Source: Desmodus rotundus
Lineage: Eukaryota; Chordata; Mammalia; Chiroptera; Phyllostomidae
Length of the DNA: 64,000 nt
Assembly (NCBI RefSeq): GCF_022682495.2
Contig: NC_071399.1
Coordinates: 5,127,342 to 5,191,341, forward strand
Reading direction: 5' to 3'
Shown: one piece after another, positions 10,544 to 21,960 of the stretch
How positions within the stretch are numbered: the stretch's first letter is position 1
Layout: each line of letters begins with the position of its first letter
The notes under the pieces: model-generated
Seen by the model: the letters and a program-made list of their open reading frames with translations, nothing else
Told to the model about the DNA's origin: nothing
Databases searched by the model: none
Program-made: the position numbers and the translations under genes

Positions 10544-10790
10544 GATAGTTTTCAGGATCACTTCATAATCTCCTACACATTCTCCCTAAATCTCTGGTAG
10601 AAGTCTGGGGTTTGTTTGTGGCGGTTGCTGTTTTCCTGAGAGTCTATCAGGCTCATACTTTCCAAATAAGAAAATGAGGTACCTAAGCTTCATAAATGAT
10701 ATCTCCCAGACCATCAATAAAAATGATTTACATCTGCTTGTAGAGATGTTCAGCGAACAATTCCCAGAAACCACCTTTATTGTGGGGAAC
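10544..10790 (+). repeat. Diverged repeat, copy A (partner at 13460-13690)
   Basis: This block and 13460-13690 share the same order of phrases: TTTCATAATCTCCTAC-like, CAAATAAGAA, GTACCTAAGCTTCATAAATG, CAGCGAACAATTC. In the best 102 bp (10674-10775 versus 13583-13684) I count 17 differences and no indel, about 83% identity. Most differences would change an amino acid in the shared open frame, so it is not under coding selection. I do not recognise the family. It could be an unnamed interspersed repeat or a small segmental duplication about 2.9 kb apart. Confidence 0.65.
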
Positions 10791-11424
10791 ATAACAGATG
10801 CGCAACTCCCTGTTTTGGATGTCAGATTCACACAAAAGCAACAATGTACTCCCAAGCACAACGTTAAAAGAGCATTAGTTTTAGTGATGTTTCACTCAGT
10901 CGATATGATGTCTATTAAAATATATTTTAATATCCAAAGGACTTGGATAATTGACTCATCAAAAATACAAAAGAATCTTAGCACAGATATATAGGAGAAA
11001 TTCCCTATTCAACCTATTTCCCATTTAAGAAGTTACACCTAGCATCTCATGAACAACAAAACAAAGATAAAGAGGGAATTTAACCAATATGTCTTGTGGC
11101 TATTTTCGTAACTATTGCACTGTGTGAAATTACCCAGGACACAGAAAGTATAAAGTGAAAACAAATCGGCCTGGTACTCCTTCTCTATTTCGTGGAGAGC
11201 AGGACTGAACTACAATGGTATCACCTTGTCAATTAAGAAGCCATGGGTAGAGCCACAGAGCAATGTCTCAGAGGGATGATGCAGCCCCTCGAGCATGGGG
11301 AACACAACGTGGTATACAGCGTAGGCTGATCTGAATGTAACGCCACCCTCTCAGAGAACGCACAGTAGAGCAACACAATGGACATGTGCTTATCGAGGTG
11401 GCAAAGAATGACATGTTAACCAAA
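10791..11424. other. Unassigned DNA upstream of the L1
   Basis: No gene recognised. The frame at 10674-10994 (106 codons) begins in the repeat above and has no recognisable domain. The stretch just before 11425 has scattered CpG but no clear family match. Confidence 0.35.
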
Positions 11425-12175
11425 GACCCATGCAACATTGCATCGTGCAAGAACAGTCATCGGAGAAATGCAAATTAAAGCCACAAGGAGAAATCACCTC
11501 ACGTCTGTCAGAATGGCCATCATCAATACATCAACAAATAAGTGCTGGCGAGGAGGTGAAGAAAAGGGAACTCTCGTGCACATTTGGTGGGAATGCAGAC
11601 TGATGCAACCATTGTGGAAAGCAGTATGGAGATACTCCAAAAAAATTAAAAAATGGATCTGCCTTTTGACCCAGCAATCCCACTTCTGGGAATATATCCA
11701 AAAACCCGAAACACTAATTCGAAAGGACATACGCCTTCCTATGTTCATTGCTGCTTTATTTACAATCATCGAGGTATGGAAGCAGCCCAAGTGTCCCTCA
11801 GTAGATGAGTGGATAAATCAACTATGGGACATGTATACAACAGAATACTAGTTGGCCATAAAAAAGAAGAAAATTGCATCCTTTGCAACAGCATGGATGG
11901 ACCTGGAGAACATTATGCTAAGTGAAATAAGCCAGTCAGAGAAAAGCACCACATGATTTCACTCATATGTGGAATCTACTGAACAAACTGAGCAAATAAG
12001 CAAAACAGAGGTAGACTCATAGATGGAGAGCAGGCTGACAGCTGGGCGTGTGGAGGGACTGAGCACAAAGGAAAACATTCTCACGAACATGGACAATAGT
12101 GTGGTGATTGCATGGGGAGGGAGCATAAGGGGGTTAAATGCTAATGGAAAAAAACACAATAACTCTTTTTTAAAA
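11425..12175 (+). mobile_element. L1, 5'-truncated, ORF2 C-terminus and 3' UTR
   Basis: The plus strand carries the last part of L1 ORF2 and its 3' UTR: CATCGGAGAAATGCAAATTA near 11459, GGAATGCAGACTGATGCAAC near 11590, then AAGTGAAATAAGCCAGTCAG near 11920. A G-rich 3' UTR follows (GTGTGGTGATTGCATGGGGA near 12100), with an A-rich tail near 12150-12175. It is better preserved than the other L1s here, so it is younger, though still dead. Target duplications were not found. Confidence 0.85.
11438..11956 (+). pseudogene. L1 ORF2 C-terminal domain, nearly open frame
   Basis: The frame encodes the C-terminal part of the L1 endonuclease/reverse-transcriptase protein. Family features visible in order are a GEMQIK-like entry, [44 protein letters not shown] and [13 protein letters not shown]. 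One premature stop (TAG, 11849-11851) follows TTEY, where the family normally continues with tyrosine and AAIKK. After it the same frame runs on, with LAIKKKK and FATAWMDLENIMLSEISQS, to the probable native stop TGA at 11954-11956. The fragment is 5' truncated and lacks the endonuclease and RT domains, so it cannot support retrotransposition. Confidence 0.85.
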
Positions 12176-13311
12176 GAGAACATGAGAGCAAAGGCCTTCA
12201 AACAGACAGCGGGGACAGAGGAGAGGGAGAGGACGCAGGCTGCTGCTCCCAGGGACCCCACCCTAGCTGCTCTGACAGCTGCCACAGACTCTGCCCTGCA
12301 AGGCTCTGCTGACTCCAGGGCCTGGATCTGATAGGACTCTTGGGACTTGGGTTTGTTATCTCTGGACTCTCTTGTGGGATGTGTTTCCTGGTTGTTTCTG
12401 AGTGACTACGATTGTTACTGGGTTATTACAGATTCGGATTGAAACTGCATTAATAAAAGCACAGTGAATAGCACAGTCACCTGTGTTGTCTCATTGTTAT
12501 TCTTTGGTGTCGGCGGTGTTGCCTGTAGGGCTGGTGGCCCTGTAGGTGGCCCAGTGCCTCTGGTCTGTGACAAAGGCTAGAGGCTGGCTTAAAGGAAGGA
12601 CTATAGTGCAAATACTTGTAAGGACACAGTATTGCTTGTGATACCCTTCAACCGAACACAACATGCTTCCTCTGGCACTGCACAGCGGGGGATGGAGCTC
12701 TGATTACTGTGAGTCCCCCTGACCCCGTTCCTTTGATTCTCCCTCCAGGGCCCAGGACCCATGCTTTCCTCGATCTGAGTTTTAATTTTTTTTTACTTCT
12801 ACTTAGTTAAGTAATGTACATATGAACAAATAAAGTATGATTTTGTAAGGGGAAGGGCATTGCTAAACTAACTCCAAGATATATCTCTCTTCATCCCTTG
12901 AAGTCTTCTCATTGTTCAAAAAGCAGTTTTTGCTTTCATGTAATTCTTTATAATTCCTCAATGGAAAAGAGTCTTTATACGTTCTCAGATGAAGCATAAT
13001 GATAAGCATAGATATGTGCAACACACACTAGTAGAAGAATGAATACAAATGTAGATATTTGACTACACATTTCCTACCATTCAGCAATTATTTCCATTCA
13101 TTTACGCTTCTATACATATGTCCTTTATAATGTAATACAAGAAGTTGCAGCTGGTGAAGAAATGGAGAAGGAGAGAAGTTCCCACATGATATAAAATAAA
13201 GGTCATTAAAAATGGTAGACAATGAAGGAAAGTATGAAGAAAAATTATGAACTCTTTATTGAGAAAGTGAGAGTATCTATCATTTTGTGAATTTCATGAA
13301 AAAGATAAAAT
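12176..13311. other. Unassigned segment, possibly containing an old LTR
   Basis: The part at 12180-12600 is more GC-rich than its surroundings and holds an AATAAA signal (TTAATAAAAGCAC near 12451) followed by GT-rich sequence (TTGGTGTCGGCGGTGTTG), the layout of an LTR R/U5 end. I could not find TG...CA borders or a partner LTR. The rest, to 13311, is AT-rich unique DNA with no gene. Confidence 0.25.
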
Positions 13312-13341
13312 TAATATATATGTATATATGTATATATATAG
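13312..13341. repeat. (TATATG/TA)n low-complexity run
   Basis: Alternating TA with TATATG units over 30 bp, within AT-rich DNA. Confidence 0.85.
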
Positions 13342-13459
13342 TTGAAAAAGAGAAAATTACTCCTAATTATTATGTGGCATATCCAGATCAGATGGATTGA
13401 TAGATACACTTATTTAATATACATAAATAAATATATCTATGCAGTCAGTTTGTTTTTTA

Positions 13460-13690
13460 AAATAGTGTTTGAGATCATTTCATAATCTACTACCAATTCC
13501 ATTTAAATTCTGATAAAAAATATGTGGGTTATTTATGTGTTTGTGTATGAGTCAAACAGGTTTACATTTTTCAAATAAGAATATGATGTACCTAAGCTTC
13601 ATAAATGACAATTCCCAAATCATCAGTAAAAGTGATATTCATCTTCTTGTGAAGATATCCAGCGAACAATTCTCAGAAATCACCTGAATT
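13460..13690 (+). repeat. Diverged repeat, copy B (partner at 10544-10790)
   Basis: See copy A. This copy starts near GAGATCATTTCATAATCTAC, is best matched at 13561-13684, and hits a stop codon (TGA, 13685-13687) just where the alignment to copy A ends. Same strand and order as copy A. Confidence 0.65.
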
Positions 13691-15497
13691 ACACACGCAT
13701 ACAGATGCACATTTACATAATACTATTTTATTTTTTAAATGAATTCTAGTGAAGTGCAATGTTTTAGATTGGGGCTGAATATGTTATAATGTAGAATCAA
13801 CATAGATTAATTGATAAATTAGAGATGTTACCAAATATTGAGTGGAGTGTGGTGTGTGCCATGTGTCTCCAAACAAATGTGATGCACATGATTCATATGG
13901 GGATTCTTCGTGCCGAAACATAGAACAGATAATCTTGGCCTTAATGCACAGGTGCGGGGGGTTATTTGTGTCGTTTGTTCTCTACCACAGTTCACTCCAC
14001 TTGAGTAAAATGACAAAAACTATCATTGCTTTCGACAAAAACACCCCAGAGATACTTTCATTGTAAAAATTAAATGAGGAGGTAATCTAGGTTCAAGAGC
14101 TATAAGAGGAGAAAGAGATATTATTTGGCTTAAAGATATCTTATCAATCAATTCGGAAGAAAGCTTGGAGGGAGCTTTGAATCTCCTAAAAGATAGACTT
14201 TCAGAGGAATACATATTTTAAGAGTAATATAAATGCTTCTAACTAAACAGTAAGACTCCTTCGAATCTTGTTGTGGCTGATACATTCTCTGCCGCATCCC
14301 AGAGACGGAACTGTCATAATTAAAGACAGGGGGCTTATTTTTATCTTGCTACCAAGGACAGAGATAAGCAGGATAACACTGAACAGTAGCATAACCACCA
14401 ATTAAGGGTCCAGAAATAATCCCTGACAACGTTTAGATGAAGCAGCTTCATTTTCACAAAGATCCTGGTGTCTGTCTGGCTGCATCTGAGGAGTGCGTGG
14501 ATGGCCCCGGGCGGCAGGTGCTAGGGCCACAGAGAGGGCATGGCCCACTGTTCTCATCAGCTCGGTTGCTCTGATGAGTGAGTCCCAGAATTCAATAGCC
14601 ATAGTACCTCAAACCACAAGAAAACTGCAAATTGTCGGTTCTAATGACCCAAAAAGTGTACAAAAAAAAGAAACTAATCAGATCTTTCTAACTGAAATTC
14701 AGCTCAGGGATAGACTAATTTTTAAACACTGAATTTATCCATATCATTTTATGAAAAATATCCATATTTGTGTTATTTCACTTCCTAAAAGCATACTAAT
14801 TGATAGCTCACTAATTACGTTTTTTATAACTTCAACACCTCCTGCTTTTAAGATGGACATACAAATGTCAGTACAAATTTCAGTGAAATCACTCACTCAC
14901 ACCCAATAAAAAACACTGTGGCAAAGTTCCAGAATATTTTACAACATATTTAAAATTAAAAATCCACCATACATTTACCCTCATGTCACATCTCACACAG
15001 ATTTAACCTAGTTAGTATAAGAGGAAAAGAACCCCAATGTCCAACTACTTCCAATACTTTACTTTGAGAAACTGATTTGAGTCTATATTATAGGGTCAGG
15101 AGTATCAGTCAACACACAGCTACTGCCGTATTACATTTACTAGGGAATCTGCATTTTTGATGATGTGGGTTTTTTTTGACCTTGTTGAATTAAAGGTATG
15201 TCCAGGATTTTGCGGGAAAACCCACAAAGATTCAGAGTGTTGTGCTTGTTTACATATCACAAAATATATCTATCTCCTTGGATATTACCAATAATTAAAG
15301 ATTGAATTGACTTCTGCGGGTGTAAAAACAAATGCCTACGAATGCATAAAAATTGACCCTACATGGCATAACTGAACAAATGTATCTGGATTTGTAAGCG
15401 ATTTTGTGCTCTGATTTTGTATCATTGCCACACAGGAGACCACGTTGCTTTCAAATAATGATTTTCCTCAAGGCTGGCCAAGAGAATCATACTCCTG
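13691..15497. other. Unique AT-rich DNA
   Basis: No gene or identifiable repeat. A slightly more GC-rich patch at 14450-14600 has a few CpG sites and short frames on both strands, none recognisable. Confidence 0.4.
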
Positions 15498-15700
15498 TCC
15501 ATTCAGAAACAAATTTCTGAGCATTCACTATGTGTTGCGCCTCTGGTAAGCATGGAACATCATCAAGAATATAACATCTAGGCCACTGGTATAAGAAATC
15601 CACAAATTCGTTGGAGAGAATGAGGCATGGAATTAAGTAGCGACTAAAATTATATGATAAAGTATATTACAAAAAGCCCTGGAAATTAAGTGTATGCAGA
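15498..15700 (-). mobile_element. Probable L2 3' end remnant
   Basis: CCATTCAGAAACAAATTTCTG then AGCATTCACTATGTGTTGCG and GGTAAGCATGGAACATCATC fits the reverse complement of the L2 3' end (attcaacaaatatttattgagcacctactatgtgc). Confidence 0.4.
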
Positions 15701-16099
15701 GGAAATGCCACGGAAATTAAGATTATGCAGGGGAAAAATATATCTATGACTATGATGGTTTCTTGTAATGAGCAAGATTTAAGGTAGAGCCGGAGGATTA
15801 GAAGAAAAGAAATGTACTGAGAGCAATTGTTGAGTAGTAGTGTTATTGTTTAAGGCAGGTGGGACCAAAGGCAGGGTTATAAATTCCCACTCACTAAGTT
15901 CGGTGTTCAATAACACCCATATAACAACAGCAATGGTCAAAAACAAGCATATACCGCACTACCAAAGAGCACCTGTATTCCCAATGAGCTACTAGTTACA
16001 TCTACTTTAAGAATTTTCCTTAAAACAAAATGTTTTTGAGAAATAATGTTACATAACCTTAGTCAAAGCTTAATTACTTATGTTTTCTATACCAAACAT

Positions 16100-16215
16100 T
16101 CTAAGGATTCAAGTTCATTCCTCACCCCCTTCCCTGGGGCCTTGTTGACCTCTCTGTTCCACATTATATGGCTTCATTGCTCAACATGCATCTATAAAAT
16201 TGTTGATTGAATCAA
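16100..16215 (+). mobile_element. Possible L2 3' end remnant
   Basis: CCCTTCCCTGGGGCCTTGTTG, a short C/T-rich block and the ending TAAAATTGTTGATTGAATCA resemble the plus-strand L2 end (...caataaatatttgttgaatga). Low identity. Confidence 0.3.
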
Positions 16216-17705
16216 CAGGATAATAAATGTTTTATTTTATTTAACAAAAAGAAGTCTCCCTTTCATGAAACTACCTTTCCATGAATTCTTCCTTGATATT
16301 TTGTGCCTTGAAATCTATGGGAATTATACAGGAAATATAAATAACATCTTCTTGACCTCCTAATTGGCACAATAAATGACTTTTAAAAAGTGAATATAGG
16401 TAAAAATATGCATTGCAATGGCCCTTAAAAATACCAGCAAGAAATATCACCTGCATAACTTAAACAATGATGCAGATAGAGTCAGTGCTTCAGCAGGGAG
16501 GTCAGCCATGCACGTCCTCTGGGAGACAGGACGGCACACATTTCCCATTCCCCAAAACCCTCCTCCAATGGATGAACAGATTCAGATGATACTGTCCAAC
16601 TAAGAGTTGCATTGGAGCTTCAGAACATTCCCCTGAGCCCTGAAATCCAGGCTTTTCCCCATCTGGCTGGAAAAGTGATGCATGTAGTGTACTCTGGGTG
16701 ACTCAGTAGCCCGCATCAGACCCAGGAAGCTTTTGTGAACTCAGTTATACAAACTTAAACTCCGGGTAGAGAGGGACACACCCCACGGAACACTCAGACA
16801 CAAGCACACACCTTCCTTAACAGGCTCATCCTCCTCAGGTGAACACAGCCTGCTTCAGACGCTTTCCTGAGCCTAGAGCTGCTGAGCAAGTGCACAGGTC
16901 ACTTACGGGGATGCCTCAAGAGCCTCACATGAGCCTGCCCTCAGCCCAGCCTCGAGCCCTAACCCGAACTATCGAAACAAATTCAGTGACCCATGGAGGA
17001 CAATTTTGTGTTGTGAGAACGAAACTGATGGCATAAACACTTATACACTACACATGAGGGCCACTTCTGAGAATGGTGATATAATTGTACATTGGCAATT
17101 AGAGCGATTGATGTGCCACTTCCTTCTGATGAAATGTTTCTGAAAAAAATAAGAATTAAAGCAATCATACATTTAAGAGTATATATGAACCACACAAAAA
17201 TGACACTTGTTTCTATCACATCAGCTCTTCAGGAGATAAAAAATAAAATATTTGATTTCTCATGTATATTTGTCCACATTAAACATTCACAGTTCTAATG
17301 AAAAGAATTAATTGACTGCACAAAACAAAACCAAATCAAAATCCCAGAACTATAGAAAACATCCTGAAAGAGCTTCAATCCCAAACATACAACGATTACT
17401 TTAAAACATAGGACTCACTCTAGATCAGTTCCTTTTAAAGTGTAATTGGCAAACTGTTGCTAGTCGGCTACAAAATATGGACAGAAATTGAGAGTAATAA
17501 TTTAAAAACTTTTAAAGCAATCTGGTCTTTCTGTAACAGCCAAGCATGTGATTTAATATATTACCAAAACATTAGGCTGTAAAGAATTGGAAAAAATACA
17601 ACTGGTACTCCATCAAGATATTTTTGAAAACCACTGCTCCAGGTCTTCTCTTCCCAATAAATACTCAGTATACATATTTAGAAAAACCCTCTTTTTGTTG
17701 GGGAA

Positions 17706-17731
17706 ACACACACACACACACACACACACAC
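17706..17731. repeat. (CA)n microsatellite
   Basis: Thirteen uninterrupted AC dinucleotides. Confidence 0.97.
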
Positions 17732-19550
17732 TGAACAACCATATCTATATAGTCATGTCCTTGCTGAAGTTTTTATGGACTGTGAATGATAATGCCCCTA
17801 TGGAATCATCGATTGTAGGGTGTTTTGTCCATTTAGGACCCTCCTGGGTATAAGTGACAAATGTGAATGAGAAAGATAACCTCAGATGACAGCCCCAGAT
17901 TAGGAAGAGGGGGCAGCCTGAGCAGGTGCGTCACGCTCCATGGAGGACCTGCGGTCTGTCCACTCTCCATCCACAGGGATGCAGTCTGTCAGGTGCTTGT
18001 AGCCAAGGAGGTCCTCTCTTCCTCACACAGGTAAGGGATGTCGCCTTTATATGCCAGTTTTTGAGGCACAGAAAACCTACTGTAAATTGTGAAAGCCAAC
18101 TTTCCCTCATTTTGTGTGGCTCAGAGTTGTGTTATGTGTCCATAACTAAGTCAATGGGTGTCCGGAGGATGACCACATCTGGCTTATTATGCTAACAAGG
18201 ATTCACCCACTTTCTGGTTAGGGAGAATGCTGTCCATTCATGAAAGATGATAAAATCTAAATTTTAAAAAGTTCCAAGAAAGCAGAGAATGGTAGCAAGG
18301 TAGGCAACCAATGTATCTTCCAGAAGGCCCTTTAAATATTTGGGATTAAAGAACATTTCATCAGGAAATGTGAGGTAAAAACTGAAGAGGGTACAACAAC
18401 AAGTTGAGAGCAGATCAAATATTTTGATGTTGGGAAAAGAGGAAAACCCATCAGTATGCTTTTATAGGGGCATGATATTAATAAGGCAAATAGGTGAGGG
18501 GAATATGTTTGTCCAATATTAGTGACTACAGAAGTTACTTCAAATATACGTGAATTGAATGATTATTTTTTCAAAGTTATTTAAAATTACACAGCCTCCG
18601 TAAAACTTCGTTATGTCTTTATATGTAGAGTTGGAAAATTAAAGTTCATTTCTCATGGCCCAAATTCATTACACAATTTTATTTTTGGCTTTGGAGATCT
18701 ACAATAATTTTCACCAAGCATATTTTTAACTAGTAATAATACAAGCCACATTGAAATTCTAATTAATTTAATTATTTCATTTTACACATTTATTGTAATT
18801 CTCATAAATTTACCAATTTATTGCTATATGTGTTGATTAAGCTAAATGCTGAATTTTTCATCTTAACAAGATTATGGTTTTATTCTCTTTCATGACCAGT
18901 CCAAAATGGTGTTCCTGCATGAATCTGCCACTCTGGCCCCTCTACAGGGTGACTCTTGAGTTTCTCAGGCACAAAACAAATGAGATGTCTTCAGTAAGGA
19001 ATTAATTGAGACAAAAATTGACATGTGAAAAAAACCAAAATCACAAATCAGTTGATACCTGATTTTCATTAGTCCATTCCATCTTAAAAGACTTAAAAGT
19101 CACAGAAACTTAACACATGTGTATAATGCCAGTATGGATAAGTTAAATTCACACTCTAAGTGTGATCTACATGATAGTCTGTTAAAACATGAAAATAAAA
19201 GCAATGAACTTCCAAAATTGACAAGCGAAAATAGCAACTTTTATCATTTTATTGAATTGACAGGTGTTTTATTACAATGGCTAAATCAATCAATCTGTTA
19301 TTTTGGCATCAGTTATAAACAGATGGAAGAGAATTTCGCATTCAATCAAAGGAAAATTTTCAGTGCAGTTCCATGAGGTAAAAGTTATTACAATTTTATT
19401 AAAGATGGCACTATGGCAAAAGGAGATTAGGCAATTTAACCAAGGTTGAAATATGAAACATGAACTATATACAGATGACAGGCAACTTTGGAATTCAGAG
19501 TATTATTATTAAAATAATGCTATTTATTTTCCCCAAAGTAGTCCACTTGG

Positions 19551-19552
<2 letters not shown>

Positions 19553-19584
<32 letters not shown>
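19553..19584. repeat. Poly(T) run of 32
   Basis: Uninterrupted T32. It could be the poly(A) tail of a minus-strand retroposed sequence lying at about 19585-19800, but I recognise no family there and see no clear target duplication. Confidence 0.9.
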
Positions 19585-19587
<3 letters not shown>

Positions 19588-21534
19588 TAACTTAGAAATT
19601 AAGAAAACATTTATAACCACTTTCCTAATGGCACTCTTTTTCTGGGTGAACTTACACTCTTCTAGTCATACCCCAAACTGTTCATATCACTGTTACCCCC
19701 TTGACTTACTACAGAGGTCTCTTTTCCCCACTCTGGTCTCAATGTGCTTTCATCTCAAAAGTCCCTCAAAAGCGAACATTCTCAATTAGATGTCAGTGAT
19801 AACAAAAGGTGTCCACAATGATTTGAAAGCCCCAGGACGATTCACAAAATGCTAAGAGAAACAGTCCACATTTTATCTATTCTGTAGTTATTTTCAGTTG
19901 TCAGTGAAGTTGTAAAGGAAGCTACCCCTCCTCTGTGGTGCCCTCACTCTTTATCTCTTACTTCTAAATATTGCCTTATTCGAGAATCCTTAACATGTTT
20001 CATTTTGAACAGATTACTACAGCATCAATCCAGCTTTCACTCAGATCCAGGTATTAAGCTGGAACCTGAACTCATATTTCAGCCGAGGTCTCCATAAATA
20101 ACACTGACTCTCTGGTTTTCAGTGGTGCCTTGTGGTATAAATCACTACACATTCTGATTTGATTAAATTTAGGGACTTGGATCTCTTGCAGGAATCGTAT
20201 CTCTGAGCAGTCTATGAAGGTTGTTGCTTGTTTCTTTCTTTCTGGCCCCCATTAGTGAATGATGGTCCCTGGTTTATTGTGCTGCTTTCATGGACCTAAC
20301 AGCCTCCTCATCATTGTGTGTTACCCAAGCTTACACTGTTTTCTACAGAGTCCTCTGGCTTGAATTTCGCCATACTCTCTGCTCAGTGCAATAAAGTAGG
20401 TTCCTTTGAGGAAAGATTCAGAGCCCTCTGTCTCACAGCCTGCCTATTCCCATGGCAAAAATCTCTCAACCACATCATCGGCCTTAGGGGCTAGACAATG
20501 GCCTGCTCCTCTCCGAGGAATTGTCCTCCTTCAGAGGCGAGGTGCTGGGCAGGGGCTGTCACGTTTAGTCTTGGCTGGCATTACCTGGTGTGGAAATCTG
20601 CCCTATGAGCTGAGACGAGGGCAGCAGAGACCCCTGCATTCTTGGCCTGTCACCCCTAAGGTGGAGCACATGCCCTACTAGTGGGGCTCCTGGAAAAAGG
20701 GACCCCCCTACCTTCAGGTCACACTTGCCTGGGGTTTAGCCTCTGAAACACAGCTTGGGTGGGGGGTGAGAAATACTGGGTACAAGCCCCTAAATAATGA
20801 GGACTCAATAACGAGGAGAGACAATCTCTTGGGTACGTTATTTTATAACTGTATGTGGTGAATCGTCAATGGCTTGCTGGTGTGTTTTGTTGCCTACTGC
20901 TACATGTCAAAGACGGTACCCCCTGATATCGTGTTTTGCCAATAGGGAAGAACCCAGTGATGCCCTCATCCCCCCTGCCTACTTATCTGGAAAGAGATAT
21001 ATGTGGACAAAGTGTACTCGCTGGAACGTCAAGCAAAGTGATGTTCTCCAATCTATAAAACCTTTCTTCTTCAGTGATAGCTTCAACCCTCCATGTCTAG
21101 TCGCTCGCTAGTTATGCATGAGCTTATACATTTATTGTTGTCTGTTTGGTAAGTTTGCTACCTTACATTCTGAACGTGGAACCAAAGTGAACTATCTCAG
21201 CTCACTCCTTTCAATCACTTTGTTGACGTAAATCCTTCTGATACGGAGAGTCTGGGTGTACTTCTGCCCTTCACCTTGCTGTTGGGGATCAGCCCTTGCA
21301 GAAGCTCTTGTGGACCATGGAGAAACCTGTGGCTGTTAACTCATGGACATACATCAGGATTCAGGAGAATCTCTGACCAACCTGCAGAAGCATCCGATCT
21401 AAATCCCTAGATTGACTACTTGCTTTCTTTACAATGAGAATTCCAGCCTGGGGAGGACAAAATGCATTCACTGACCTTTTTTAAGGAAATGTTTACCCTT
21501 TAACACAACTTGTGTGTTTAATTGAATATAGATC

Positions 21535-21960
21535 ATTGAACGGAGCTGAATATTGCTTCCCCTAAAAAAACATCATGTCTATTTGGAACTTCAGTATGTG
21601 GCCTTAACTGGAAATTGGGCCTTTGTATAGGTAATTAGTTAAGATGAGGTTACACTGGATAAGGGCACTAAATTCAATAGCTGGTGTCCTTATAAAAAGG
21701 CATAAAAATGCCCAGTCCCAGACAAACACAAAGAGAAGAACCCCATGTGTAGAAAGAGACAGACAGGGAAATAACGCAACTGGGAGCCAAAAATCTCCAA
21801 GATCTCTGGCAACCACTTGAAGCTTGTAGATTCTCCCTGAGAGCCTCTGGAAGGAACCAACCCTGCCCAAATCTTCATTTCAGAATTCTGGCCTCCAGAA
21901 CTGTGCAAAAAATCTTCTCTGTAGTTTCAAGCAATGTAGCTGGTGAAATAGTTATAGCGC
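21535..21960 (+). mobile_element. MaLR LTR (MLT1-like)
   Basis: Landmarks in the order of MLT1/MST LTRs: GAGCTGAATATTGCTTCCCC near 21544, GGTAATTAGTTAAGATGAGG near 21630, TGGTGTCCTTATAAAAAGG near 21682, AAGGAACCAACCCTGCCC near 21851 and GGCCTCCAGAACTGTGCAAA near 21891. It is a solitary LTR of an old non-autonomous retrovirus-like element, with no internal genes. Strongly mutated. Confidence 0.72.

Larger units (their letters stand above)
16216..21534. other. Long stretch of mostly unique DNA
   Basis: No gene recognised. It holds a (CA)n at 17706, a 32-base poly(T) at 19553, a few 60-109 codon frames without domains, and AT-rich blocks around 18540-18870. The part at 20700-21200 has a TCTATAAAACC box and a GC-richer upstream half, like a degraded LTR, but no borders could be set. 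Confidence 0.35.

Noticed and set aside
10674..10994. 106-codon plus-strand frame
   Set aside because: It starts in a diverged repeat whose second copy shows mostly amino-acid-changing differences and a stop; no coding constraint.
17706..17731. CRISPR-like or regulatory array
   Set aside because: It is a simple (CA)n; no array of spaced repeats occurs anywhere in the window, and the DNA is mammalian.
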